Origin: Bacteroidales bacterium
Lineage (GTDB): Bacteria > Bacteroidota > Bacteroidia > Bacteroidales > VadinHA17
Assembly (NCBI GenBank): GCA_013314865.1
Contig: JABUEV010000010.1
Location: 1-15,071 of the forward strand
Length of the DNA: 15,071 nt
Reading direction: 5' to 3'
Shown here: positions 1 through 7,697 of the stretch, one piece after another
How positions within the stretch are numbered: position 1 is the first letter of the stretch
How the letters are laid out: every line of letters begins with the position of its first letter
Program-made: the position numbers and the translations under genes
Notes under the pieces: generated by a model
What the model saw: only the letters and a program-made list of their open reading frames with translations
Told to the model about the DNA's origin: nothing
Databases searched by the model: none

Positions 1-48
1 ACCGCAGAATAATGCCAGGATCATCTGCATTAAAGTTCTCTTTTTCAT
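1..48 (-). CDS. N-terminal fragment of a secreted protein (partial)
   Basis: Read leftward from an ATG at 48-46, the sequence stays open to the window edge and gives 16 residues, MKKRTLMQMILALFCG. A basic start followed by a hydrophobic stretch is the beginning of a Sec signal peptide, so the product is probably exported. The rest lies outside the window and the family cannot be named. The gene is divergent from the HlyD-type adaptor at 223. The 174-base AT-rich gap (49-222) must hold promoters for both genes, but I see no convincing complete promoter there; TAATTTCG at 177-184 is one base off the Bacteroidota -7 element for the rightward gene. Confidence 0.5.
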   Translation of the reverse strand, partial: MKKRTLMQMILALFCG

Positions 49-222
49 AACTTGTCTGATTTAATTATTCATTTTTATATCATAAAAAATATTGATAATC
101 AGAGGGTAACATTACACTATTAATGTTAAATCTTGTTAAATATCAACAATCTGGTCAAATAAAACATTCAATTTAATAATTTCGCAATAATAAATAATTC
201 AAAATAACCAGCTTTTATCATT

Positions 223-1494
223 ATGTCAAAGAAATCGGCCATTATCACAGGTATTGTAATTGCGTTGGCAGTCATAGCCCTGATTGTCTTCAACAGACTG
301 ACCTCAAAAAAATACCAGGATACATTGTTTGTTGAAGCACTCAAAGGTGACTTTGAAATATCAATTTCCGCAGCGGGTGAATTACTGGCTGAAAGATCAA
401 CTGATATTTTCGGGCCTGAAATAGTTCAGCAGGGAAGAGACATAAGGGCAAACAATCTGAGGATACAGGACCTGGTTCCTGAAGGCACTGAAGTGAAAGA
501 GGGTGATTATATCGCCCAGCTTGACAGAACTGAGTTTGAAAATACACTTAAGGATGAACGTGAAAGGCTGGCAACCAACCTGAACACTCTTGAAATGAGA
601 ATCCTTGACACCGCTGTCCAGCTTACCGCCCTCAGGGACGAAATAAGAAATCAGCGTCATGCTGTGGAGGAAGCTGAAATAACTCTTAAAAATTCAAAAT
701 ATGAACCTCCTACAACAATCCGTCAGGCTGAAATAGACCTGGATAAACAGCAGAGGCTACTTGAACAGAAAGAAAGAAGTTATGTCCTGAGAGTTGCGCA
801 GGCAGAAAATCAGATCAGGAATCAGCGCCTGATTGTTTCCAGACTTGAAAGGAGAGTGAAGGATTATGAAGAGGTGCTGGCAGGTTTCACTGTCAGGGCA
901 CCTGCGGCAGGAATGGTGACTTATAAAAAAGACCGCCGCGGAACCAAAATCAAAACAGGTTCAACAATAAATCCCTTTGAACGGGTTATAGCCACCCTTC
1001 CCGATCTGAGCTCAATGCTTTCAAAAATTTATGTGAGTGAAATTGAGATAAGCAAGGTAAAACCCGGTCAGGAAGTTCAGATTAAAGTGGACGCTTTTCC
1101 GGAAAAGGCTTACAAGGGTGTGGTTCTGTCAGCTGCAAATATCGGAGAGAAACTGCCGAACTCCGACTCAAAGGTGTTTGAAGTCATGATAAAACTTGAA
1201 GGTTCAGATTTCACCCTCAGGCCATCAATGACCACTGATAACAAAATAATAGTAAAGACTATTAAGGATGTTGTCTATATCCCTGCAGAGTGTGTTCATA
1301 CCAACCCTGACGGAATTCATTTTGTTTACACAAAGAACCATACAAAACAGGTTGTAATACCCGGTGATGCAAATGATAAAAATATAGTCATCGAAAAAGG
1401 GCTTAAGCCCGGCACACAGGTTTACCTTGTTACTCCGGAAGACGGGGACACCTTCAGGCTTACGGGAAAAGACATCCTTGAATCTGCAGAATAA
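223..1494 (+). CDS. HlyD-family periplasmic adaptor (membrane-fusion) subunit of an efflux system
   Basis: A 423-residue membrane-fusion protein, anchored in the inner membrane by one N-terminal segment (about residues 6-24) with the rest in the periplasm. The first lipoyl-like half lies around residues 36-103 (VPEGTEVKEGDYIAQLD at 85-101). A long coiled-coil hairpin follows (about 104-220), and the second lipoyl half has VRAPAAGMVTYKK (224-236). A beta-barrel (about 265-345) and a membrane-proximal domain end the protein. This order is typical of the HlyD/AcrA/MacA family, which bridges an inner-membrane pump (ABC or RND) to a TolC-type outer-membrane channel. No pump or channel gene is next to it: a terminator follows and the left-hand gene is divergent. 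It therefore looks like an orphan unless it works with a distant pump. The ATG lacks a Shine-Dalgarno sequence, which is usual in this phylum. The family is clear; the cargo is unknown. Confidence 0.9.
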   Translation: MSKKSAIITGIVIALAVIALIVFNRLTSKKYQDTLFVEALKGDFEISISAAGELLAERSTDIFGPEIVQQGRDIRANNLRIQDLVPEGTEVKEGDYIAQLDRTEFENTLKDERERLATNLNTLEMRILDTAVQLTALRDEIRNQRHAVEEAEITLKNSKYEPPTTIRQAEIDLDKQQRLLEQKERSYVLRVAQAENQIRNQRLIVSRLERRVKDYEEVLAGFTVRAPAAGMVTYKKDRRGTKIKTGSTINPFERVIATLPDLSSMLSKIYVSEIEISKVKPGQEVQIKVDAFPEKAYKGVVLSAANIGEKLPNSDSKVFEVMIKLEGSDFTLRPSMTTDNKIIVKTIKDVVYIPAECVHTNPDGIHFVYTKNHTKQVVIPGDANDKNIVIEKGLKPGTQVYLVTPEDGDTFRLTGKDILESAE

Positions 1495-1521
1495 AAAAAC
1501 CGCAAGGAAGAATCCTTGCGG
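1494..1521 (-). terminator. Rho-independent terminator, strongest in the leftward direction
   Basis: A perfect 9-base stem (CCGCAAGGA at 1500-1508, TCCTTGCGG at 1513-1521) encloses a 4-base loop. Read leftward it is followed by six T (complement of A 1494-1499), the classic intrinsic terminator form, and the T-tract overlaps the stop codon of the HlyD-type gene. Read rightward the tail is only GTATCGTTTA, a poor U-tract, though the hairpin may still slow transcription from the adaptor gene. Its best orientation implies a leftward transcript arriving from 1543 and above, which agrees with the broken gene called there. Confidence 0.8.
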
Positions 1522-1542
1522 TATCGTTTATTTCACCAAAAA

Positions 1543-1809
1543 TTACTGCTTTTTGTCGCAGACAGCGGTTGTTGTCCTGTCACCATTAGGGTTGTCACAG
1601 CGGATATAATCGTCAGTTTAGCCGTATTTGTGAGATTTTATACCTTGGTCGTTTCCATTTCGATAGTCTGACCGTCCCTTTCAAAAGTCCACTTGATTAC
1701 TATTGTCATTTGAAGGAGCAATCAATTTACTTTGCCAGACCCGTTTTATTTTTCCGGTATTATTTATAACAAAGGATTGATTCCGGATAAAAGAAATCAG
1801 AACAAATGT
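1543..1809 (-). pseudogene. Broken leftward gene remnant, three +1 frame changes
   Basis: No intact open frame covers this gap, yet the leftward strand reads like protein if the frame is changed three times. Segment one (1809 to 1681) includes INNTGKIKRVWQSKLIAPSN and ends at TGA just after QVDF. One base removed from the TTTT run (complement of 1683-1686) continues as ERDGQTIEMETT. One base removed near 1643-1646 continues as KYKISQIRL. One base removed near 1614-1621 continues as DDYIRCDNPNGDRTTTAVC, then DKKQ and a TAA at 1545-1543. The terminator hairpin begins 21 bases beyond the stop. Each change corrects a single extra base. No start codon is visible, so the N-terminus is also missing or lies in the AT-rich stretch above 1809. 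I do not recognise the family; the C-terminal part holds two cysteines in a polar, possibly secreted context. A decayed gene is preferred. Sequencing errors are possible, although no other gene here shows them. Confidence 0.5.
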
Positions 1810-1810
1810 T

Positions 1811-1818
1811 TAAATTTG
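1811..1818 (+). promoter_or_regulatory. Candidate Bacteroidota -7 promoter element for the Gfo/Idh/MocA gene
   Basis: TAAATTTG is an exact match to the Bacteroidota -7 consensus TAnnTTTG and lies 45 bases before the ATG at 1864, giving a leader of roughly 35-40 bases. I see no TTTG at the expected -33 distance, so the promoter is incomplete against consensus and the call is tentative. Confidence 0.35.
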
Positions 1819-1863
1819 ATAAAATCAATACCCTACTAACCAAATATTAATCTTATAAGTAAA

Positions 1864-3375
1864 ATGGCACCTTCAGGAAGAATAAACCGTCGAAGATTTC
1901 TGGGATCGGCAGCAGCTGCATCCCTGGCATTCACTGTGGTTCCCCGTAATGTACTGGGAGGACCTGGCTACGTGGCTCCAAATGACAAACTTGTCATAGG
2001 TTATATCGGTTGCGGCACTCAGGGAATGAGAGAAATGGTCCAGCTTATTGCAAATCCTGCTATTCAGATAGCAGCAGTTTGTGATCCGAACAAATTTACC
2101 ACAGACTATATTGACTGGTCGCTGAACGGGATAAGAGACAGCATTCGCAAGGCATTGGACGACAGCACATGGGGAGAGAAATTCAAAGGCATTCCTGGAG
2201 GAAGGGATATCGGTCAGGAATTTGTAAACCGGTATTATGCAAAAACAAAAAGTGTTGCTAACTACAAAGGATGTACATCCTATGCCGACTTCCGTGAGCT
2301 TCTCGAAAAGGAAAGCGGCATAGATGCAATAAAGATAATGACCCCCGACCATCTGCATGCTACTGTTGCAATTGCATCCATGAAGAAAGGAAAACATGTT
2401 GTCACCCACAAGCCAATAGCTAACCGGATGAATGAGGCCAAGCTTACCATTGAAACGGCACGCAAGACCGGGCTCAGCACTCATCTTCTGGCATGGAGCC
2501 GGAGACCGGGTTACGACGTAATCAAAAACTGGATCAAAAGCGGTTTCATCGGAACACTGAAAGAAATACACAATTGGTCGAACAGGCCTGTGTGGCCTCA
2601 GTGGCAGACAATTCCAACTGACCGGCCTCCTATACCAAAAGGTTTCGACTGGCAGTTATGGCTTGGTCCTGTGCCTGACAGACCTTACCATCCGAACTAT
2701 ACCCACAACGTTTTCAGGGGATGGTATGATTTCGGAGGAGGAAGCATAGCCGATATGGGACATTACAGCCTCTTCCCTCTTTTCCTGGCACTTGGCATAA
2801 ATACGCCGGCAATAAGCGCAGAATCATATGCCACAACCACATGCACCATAAAAGACAACGTGGCTACAGGTGTGGTTAACGATGTAGCTTTTCCTCTTTC
2901 CTGCATTGTCAGGTTTCAGTTTGCAGCACAGCCTGAACTTCCGCCGTTTGACCTTATCTGGTATGACGGAGGAATCAGACCGCTGGTACCTGATGAGTTA
3001 AGGGCCGCCGGTAAAGCTCTTACCCGTGAAGGAATGATGTTTGTGGGAGACAAAGGTAAAATACTGGCCGGTTTCAGGGGAGAAAATCCTGTCCTTCTGC
3101 CTGAAAGCAAAATGAACTACATCAAGACAGAAGAGGAAAAAGAAGAGGGGCCCTCGACCACTGAAGTATGGATCGAAGCATTCAGAAATAAGACCCAGCC
3201 TCCCGGAAGTTTCCTTTACGCCGGACCGGTTACCGAAACAATCAACCTTGGAGCAGTGGCACTAAGAGCCGGAAGACGGGTGGAATATGATTCGGTCAAT
3301 ATGAAAATCACCAACCTGCCTGAAGCTAATAAGTACCTTACAAGAGAATACAGACCAGGCTGGGAGTTGACTTAG
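1864..3375 (+). CDS. Tat-exported Gfo/Idh/MocA-family NAD(P)-dependent oxidoreductase
   Basis: A 503-residue protein with a twin-arginine signal (NRRRFLG at residues 8-14, then a hydrophobic Ala-rich stretch ending near 32), so it should be exported folded, with its nucleotide bound. The Rossmann domain begins at VIGYIGCGTQG (44-54), followed by an acidic AVCDP (70-74). The family's EKP motif appears as THKP (181-184), keeping the conserved Lys183 but with His for Glu. A segment of about 55 residues (78-133) separates the first nucleotide-binding strands from the rest of the fold. The C-terminal domain has GGGSIADMGHY (291-301), where the Asp and His usually take part in sugar oxidation. Members act on sugars, inositols or glycosides; exported versions are common in Bacteroidota, substrates mostly unknown. 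It stands alone and converges on the Mo-hydroxylase operon with only 12 bases between stops and no visible terminator. The family call is firm. Confidence 0.9.
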   Translation: MAPSGRINRRRFLGSAAAASLAFTVVPRNVLGGPGYVAPNDKLVIGYIGCGTQGMREMVQLIANPAIQIAAVCDPNKFTTDYIDWSLNGIRDSIRKALDDSTWGEKFKGIPGGRDIGQEFVNRYYAKTKSVANYKGCTSYADFRELLEKESGIDAIKIMTPDHLHATVAIASMKKGKHVVTHKPIANRMNEAKLTIETARKTGLSTHLLAWSRRPGYDVIKNWIKSGFIGTLKEIHNWSNRPVWPQWQTIPTDRPPIPKGFDWQLWLGPVPDRPYHPNYTHNVFRGWYDFGGGSIADMGHYSLFPLFLALGINTPAISAESYATTTCTIKDNVATGVVNDVAFPLSCIVRFQFAAQPELPPFDLIWYDGGIRPLVPDELRAAGKALTREGMMFVGDKGKILAGFRGENPVLLPESKMNYIKTEEEKEEGPSTTEVWIEAFRNKTQPPGSFLYAGPVTETINLGAVALRAGRRVEYDSVNMKITNLPEANKYLTREYRPGWELT

Positions 3376-3387
3376 GCCGGTACGACT

Positions 3388-5532
3388 TCAAACCTTCTTC
3401 AATGCTTCGAGGACTCTTTTGCGGGTAAACGGCATCTGGTACATTCTTGCACCTGTGGCATCATGTATTGCATTTGCCAATAAGGCCCCAATGAGTATTA
3501 TTGCAGGTTCACCGCCACCTGTAGGAGGCTTGTCTTTTCTGTCAAGTATCACACATTCAATTTTGGGCACCCATGAAAAACGCGGTATCTCATACGTGTC
3601 AAAATTCTTGTTTTTGATTACTCCTCCCTCAAACTGAATCTCTTCAGTCAAAGCATATCCCAGACCCATAGTGATGCATCCCTCCATCTGCAACAAAGCA
3701 CCCTGCGGGTTAACGCAAAGCCCCATATCCTGGGAACATGCAACTCTTAAGACCTGAACCCTGCCTGTTGATTTATCTACCCTGACCTCAGCAATAGCTG
3801 CCACCCATGTATTTGCGTCGTGTCCGCATGCAATCCCAATACCTCTTCCGCCGGGTGTTTTTGAAGGAGTATATCCGAATTTGTCAGCAACAGCTTTCAG
3901 GCATTCAATCATTTTTTCATCCTTGAGGTTCCTTAAGCGGAATTCAAGCGGGTCAATTCCTGCGGCTGAGGCCATTATGTCAATCTGCGATTCTCTGGCG
4001 AATGTATTGGTGTTGTTGTTTGGTGCCCTCCACGGACCAGTGCTGAACGGATGTATCTGTACAGCATTCATATTCTGGCTGTAGCTTGTAGCTCTTACAT
4101 GAGGCACATCATAGATTGTTTCAGAACCGCGGGTGCCGGAATAGTAAATATTGTAATCCCATAGTTTTATAAGTCCGTTTTTGTCAATACCAGACCTTAC
4201 CCTTATTACACCGGCAGGATGAAAATTGTCATAGAAAAACTCCTCTTCCCGTGTCCATACTACCATCACAGGTTTACGGCTAAGGATTGCCAGTTTTGCC
4301 GCTTCAATTCCCTGCTGGAAAGCGTTCTTTCCTCCGAACCCGCCTCCTACATACGGTGTGATTACTCTGACTTTTTCCAGTGGCAAGCCAAGTTCCCTTA
4401 CAATACCGTCCTGCAATCCGAATGGAGTCTGTGTGGCAGCCCAGACTGTAACCTTATCGCCGTCATAGGATGCAAGTGCAGTATGTGTTTCAATAGGTGC
4501 ATGAGCCACGTAAGGATCCCGGAATTCCGATTCAAAAATCCGGTCCGACTCCCTGAATCCCGCTTCCAGATCACCGCTGGTTCTCACCACGGAAGATCTT
4601 GAGTCAGCACCAACCATGCGGTCGAAGAGTGTCTTGTCATTTACTTTCAGCTCGTTAAAAGAATATTCTGCTTTTATCTTAACGATAGCCTCAGACGCTC
4701 TTTCCTGATTTTCATTAAGTACGGCTATGAAATCTCCATCACGTACCACTTGTGTGCCTTTTACCTGTTCAGCACCGGAAACATCGACCGATTCAAGTTT
4801 GGCTCCATGCGAAGGAGGACGCAGTATCCTGGCAAACACCATGCCCGGCAGTCTCAGGTCACCGGCATATTTGGCTTTTCCTGTGACCTTTTCCACAGCA
4901 TCATGTCGTTTCAGCGGCTTGGTTGTGTAAACAAATTTAGTATAATCCTCCACCTGGGGTTTTACATCAAGATATTTTTCAAGTTTTCTGCCCTGTGCAA
5001 GCTGACCGTAAGAAACCCTGACCGAAGGATTTTTGATGTCCGATACAACTCCGTCCTTAACCTGGAGTCTGTCGGCAGGCACTTTGAGTCTTGTGGAAGC
5101 CATTTCTGTCAGTACCGCTTTCGCTTCTGCAGCGGCGGCTCTCATCGCAGGTCCAAAAACCTGGGTTGAGAGTGAACCCCATGTACCTGCATCATAGGGG
5201 CAGAGGTCTGTATCACCCATTACCATCTTTATCTTATTAAGCGGCACATCCAGTTCATCAGCCATCATCTGAGGAAGAGAAGTTATAATACCCTGACCCA
5301 TTTCAATCTTCCCAGTATAACAGGTTACAGTTCCGTCGGATGCTATCCTCAGAAATGCATTATAATCCTTTGTGAGAGTTCTTCCCTGTTCAGCCGGAGA
5401 TGAGAATAAATCGAGTCCTGCAAAAGGATTGAAAATGAAGAGGATTCCACCTCCAAAAAGTTTTACAAAGCTTCTCCTTTTGATCCCGGCAGACCCGGTA
5501 TTTTTGCTGTTGTCAATATTTGTGTTTTTCAT
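3388..5532 (-). CDS. Molybdopterin-binding large subunit of a xanthine dehydrogenase/isoquinoline oxidoreductase-type hydroxylase
   Basis: A 714-residue catalytic subunit carrying the molybdenum cytosine dinucleotide site. It begins with a Tat signal (IKRRSFVKLF at 17-26 and a hydrophobic stretch), so the complex is probably exported folded. An N-terminal molybdopterin segment has KIEMGQGIITSLPQMMADEL (75-94). The hammerhead-like domain runs from about 208 (KRHDAVEKVTGKAKYAGD). Next come YVGGGFGGK (394-402) and GPWRAPN (499-505), where IorB-type proteins have similar sequence. GGGEP (672-676) contains the Glu675 that acts as base in this family. A Moco segment ahead of the hammerhead is the IorB arrangement, unlike CoxL or XdhA. 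The product hydroxylates a carbon next to N, or an aldehyde, with water as oxygen donor. It is the last gene of the four-gene operon, 2 bases after the [2Fe-2S] gene. The substrate cannot be told from sequence. Confidence 0.9.
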   Translation of the reverse strand: MKNTNIDNSKNTGSAGIKRRSFVKLFGGGILFIFNPFAGLDLFSSPAEQGRTLTKDYNAFLRIASDGTVTCYTGKIEMGQGIITSLPQMMADELDVPLNKIKMVMGDTDLCPYDAGTWGSLSTQVFGPAMRAAAAEAKAVLTEMASTRLKVPADRLQVKDGVVSDIKNPSVRVSYGQLAQGRKLEKYLDVKPQVEDYTKFVYTTKPLKRHDAVEKVTGKAKYAGDLRLPGMVFARILRPPSHGAKLESVDVSGAEQVKGTQVVRDGDFIAVLNENQERASEAIVKIKAEYSFNELKVNDKTLFDRMVGADSRSSVVRTSGDLEAGFRESDRIFESEFRDPYVAHAPIETHTALASYDGDKVTVWAATQTPFGLQDGIVRELGLPLEKVRVITPYVGGGFGGKNAFQQGIEAAKLAILSRKPVMVVWTREEEFFYDNFHPAGVIRVRSGIDKNGLIKLWDYNIYYSGTRGSETIYDVPHVRATSYSQNMNAVQIHPFSTGPWRAPNNNTNTFARESQIDIMASAAGIDPLEFRLRNLKDEKMIECLKAVADKFGYTPSKTPGGRGIGIACGHDANTWVAAIAEVRVDKSTGRVQVLRVACSQDMGLCVNPQGALLQMEGCITMGLGYALTEEIQFEGGVIKNKNFDTYEIPRFSWVPKIECVILDRKDKPPTGGGEPAIILIGALLANAIHDATGARMYQMPFTRKRVLEALKKV

Positions 5533-5534
5533 GG

Positions 5535-6011
5535 CTATTTTCCTCCTCTCATTTTTGTACCTGCTTCAAGAACCGCATCTATTATTCTGACATGAGCACC
5601 GCATCTGCACAGATTTTCATCAAGGCCTTCGATTATCTGTTCCCTTGTGGGGGAAGGATTTTTAAGCAAAAGGCCTAGCGCAGTCATGATCATTCCCGGG
5701 GTGCAGTATCCGCATTGAAAAGCATCATGGTCAACAAAAGCCTGCTGAAGCGGATGAAGCTTGCCGTTTTTCGAAAGTCCTTCAATTGTTATGACTCTTT
5801 TTCCTGATGCATCAGAAACAGGCACTGTGCATGACCTTACAGGTTCATTGTCGATGAGAACAGTGCACGCACCGCAAAACCCGGTCCCGCAACCGAATTT
5901 TGTTCCTGTCAGTCCAAGCTGATTCCTTAACACAGAAAGCAGTGTCTGCGAAGGATCAGTAAGGATTTCTGTTTTCTTACCATTAAGGTAAAAACCAATC
6001 TTCTCTTCCAT
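5535..6011 (-). CDS. [2Fe-2S]-binding small subunit of the molybdenum hydroxylase
   Basis: A 158-residue electron-transfer subunit with the two iron-sulfur domains of the CoxS/IorA family. The plant-type ferredoxin cluster uses Cys41, Cys46, Cys49 (CGTGFCGAC) and Cys61. The helical-domain cluster uses Cys100, Cys103 (QCGYCTPG) and Cys135, Cys137 (ENLCRCG). Gln99 before Cys100 is the residue that normally contacts the molybdopterin. All eight ligands are present, so it looks functional. It has no signal peptide of its own; in IorAB-like enzymes the small subunit is carried across the membrane by the Tat signal of the large subunit. Electrons pass from the Mo centre through both clusters to an acceptor. 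With no FAD subunit encoded here, the acceptor may be a cytochrome or other redox carrier encoded elsewhere. Confidence 0.95.
   Translation of the reverse strand: MEEKIGFYLNGKKTEILTDPSQTLLSVLRNQLGLTGTKFGCGTGFCGACTVLIDNEPVRSCTVPVSDASGKRVITIEGLSKNGKLHPLQQAFVDHDAFQCGYCTPGMIMTALGLLLKNPSPTREQIIEGLDENLCRCGAHVRIIDAVLEAGTKMRGGK
5542..5547 (-). promoter_or_regulatory. Shine-Dalgarno-like AGGAGG before the molybdopterin subunit
   Basis: Read leftward, AGGAGG lies 9 bases before the ATG at 5532, inside the last codons (Arg-Gly-Gly-Lys) of the [2Fe-2S] subunit. A full Shine-Dalgarno is unusual in Bacteroidota, where ribosome recruitment seldom depends on it. It may aid coupled translation of the two subunits or be a by-product of the Gly codons. 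Confidence 0.35.
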
Positions 6012-6017
6012 ATTAAA

Positions 6018-6608
6018 TTATTTTGTTGTTTCAACGTTAAAGTCAGACAAGTTATCAAAATCTTTAATTATGCCGGGAGAATTGGTTTCCAGTTCGACGA
6101 CTTCGTCGGGATATATCTCAGCCAGCATTCTAAGACCTTTTGAATCATCAAGATTTTCAACGGCTTCCCTGTACTTGCTGTCAATAAGCACCGGATGTCC
6201 TCTTTTGGCTCTATAAACCGGAATTATAATACCCTTTTTACTGTTACGGTACTCAGCGAGCATTTTGTCAATTATATCCGGTTCGACAAGCGGCTGGTCC
6301 CCCGGGAACACAAATACAGCCTCAAAATCAGGGGGCAGAATCCTCATACCGCATTGAACTGATGAAAGCATCCCATTCCTGTAATTAGCATTGTAACAAG
6401 TCAGCACCGGCAGATGTTTGATTCTTGCTGATATTTCCTCCCTGTAAGCACCAAGCACCACAACTATTTTATTTACAGACGACTGTAAAATATTATCTAT
6501 TACCGTTTCTATCATTGTTTTTCCACGGAAAGGGATGAGCATTTTCGGGCTTCCCATTCGTGAAGACTCGCCTGCCGCCAGCACTATAGCCCATATTTTT
6601 TCAGTCAT
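6018..6608 (-). CDS. mocA: MocA-like molybdenum cofactor cytidylyltransferase (NTP transferase)
   Basis: A 196-residue nucleotidyltransferase of the MobA/MocA group. LAAGESSRMGSPK (10-22) is the signature NTP-binding loop. FPGDQPLVEP (101-110) has the metal-binding Asp, GHPVLID (137-143) is characteristic of MocA, and a DFDNLSDF segment (183-190) near the C-terminus matches the family's terminal Asp motif. MocA joins CMP to Mo-molybdopterin to make molybdenum cytosine dinucleotide, the form used by hydroxylases of this type. Placement between the xdhC-like gene (3-base gap) and the [2Fe-2S] subunit (6-base gap) supports a dedicated maturation role. A MobA-type guanylyltransferase is less likely because of the neighbours. 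The protein is cytoplasmic. Confidence 0.85.
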   Translation of the reverse strand: MTEKIWAIVLAAGESSRMGSPKMLIPFRGKTMIETVIDNILQSSVNKIVVVLGAYREEISARIKHLPVLTCYNANYRNGMLSSVQCGMRILPPDFEAVFVFPGDQPLVEPDIIDKMLAEYRNSKKGIIIPVYRAKRGHPVLIDSKYREAVENLDDSKGLRMLAEIYPDEVVELETNSPGIIKDFDNLSDFNVETTK

Positions 6609-6611
6609 CCT

Positions 6612-7682
6612 CTATCTTGTCTTTTTGTTTCTTACTTCGACAAGCTGTGCAGCGATACTTACTGCAATCTCCTCGACCGTCCGGGAGTTAATGGGCAATC
6701 CTATCGGAGCATTGATTCTTTCCCATTGCTCTGCAGTTGCCCATCCGTTTTTCAGGAATTCAGAGCGCATAAGTGCGATTTTGTTTTTACTTCCAATCAT
6801 TCCGATATACGCAACCTCATCACAAATACATGCCCGCAGGGCTGAGGCGTCATCTTTATGCCCTCTTGTTACAATCACTATGTATGTATCGCATGTCTTT
6901 CTTATCTTTCTAATTGCATCAGATACATTATCGGTGATAATCTGGTCAGCATCGGGGATATTTTCCTTATTTGCATATTCATGCCGGTCATCTATAACAG
7001 TTACATAGAAATCAAGCAGTTTGCCCAAATGAGCAACGACTTTTCCGATATGTCCTGCGCCGGCTATCACCAGGCAGGGGAGCGGTTTAAGAGGTTCAAG
7101 AATAATTATACTGCCTGATTCCATTCCTTCAGCAGATGGTTTTTCGATAATTTCAAAGGCAAAAGGATCACTGCTTTCCGTTAATCTTTCAATATCTTCA
7201 TGAATTTCAGCATAAAGGTCATCAGGAACATCTGTTCTTTTATTTCCTGAAAACCAGTATCTGGAGACTTTAACTTCAGGCTCGGAGACATTTGTTACTA
7301 CAGTAACAAGAACCCCTTTAATACCGTTTTCAATCGACTCTTTTATCCTTTCAAATACCTCGCTATGTGCTGACAGGTACGGGTCAATAAGCACAGTAAT
7401 TCTGCCTCCGCACCAGGCATCCTCTCCCTTATCTGACTTGCTGTCGAGGTGATAATGACTGATTACCGGTTTTGAGGAGCCTGCAAGGCTAATAGCCTTT
7501 TCCTGGATGCGGGCTTCAAGCACCCCTCCTCCAATTGTACCGGCTACCAGCCCTTTTCTGTCAAAAAGTGCTGATGCACCGGGCTTCTGTGGGGTTGACC
7601 CCACTGACTTTATAACTGTCGCCAGAACAAATTCAGAAATATCACCCTCATTAGCGGCTATTTTCAGATATAAATTTTTCAT
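6612..7682 (-). CDS. xdhC: XdhC/CoxI-family molybdenum cofactor insertion chaperone
   Basis: A 356-residue protein when begun at the ATG at 7682 (MKNLYLKI). An N-terminal XdhC_CoxI domain has VGSTPQKPGASALF and GTIGGGVLEARI, followed by WCGGRITVLIDPY. The C-terminal XdhC Rossmann domain has CLVIAGAGHIGKVVAHLG and YIGMIGSK. Family members bind the finished Mo cofactor, assist its sulfuration and hand it to the hydroxylase. As first gene of the operon it supplies the large subunit encoded downstream. The frame is also open to a TTG at 7760, which would add 26 residues that could form an amphipathic helix. The ATG was chosen because it is the standard start codon, gives the usual family N-terminus and leaves 115 bases for divergent promoters. 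Function is confident, the start less so. Confidence 0.88.
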   Translation of the reverse strand: MKNLYLKIAANEGDISEFVLATVIKSVGSTPQKPGASALFDRKGLVAGTIGGGVLEARIQEKAISLAGSSKPVISHYHLDSKSDKGEDAWCGGRITVLIDPYLSAHSEVFERIKESIENGIKGVLVTVVTNVSEPEVKVSRYWFSGNKRTDVPDDLYAEIHEDIERLTESSDPFAFEIIEKPSAEGMESGSIIILEPLKPLPCLVIAGAGHIGKVVAHLGKLLDFYVTVIDDRHEYANKENIPDADQIITDNVSDAIRKIRKTCDTYIVIVTRGHKDDASALRACICDEVAYIGMIGSKNKIALMRSEFLKNGWATAEQWERINAPIGLPINSRTVEEIAVSIAAQLVEVRNKKTR

Positions 7683-7697
7683 CCGGCACAGATAATT

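Noticed and set aside
1427..1609. Rightward 60-residue open frame across the end of the adaptor gene
   Set aside because: It overlaps the adaptor in another frame, runs through the terminator hairpin and has no family features.
1638..1709. Separate 23-residue leftward ORF starting MTIVIKWTFERDGQ
   Set aside because: It continues protein-like sequence from flanking frames, so it is better explained as one segment of the broken gene than as an independent small protein.
1873..2571. Leftward 232-residue open frame
   Set aside because: It lies antisense inside the Gfo/Idh/MocA gene, is rich in Cys and Ser and has no recognisable domain.
4219..5169. Rightward open frames of 127 and 139 residues
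   Set aside because: Both are antisense to the well-supported molybdopterin subunit and show no protein-like composition.
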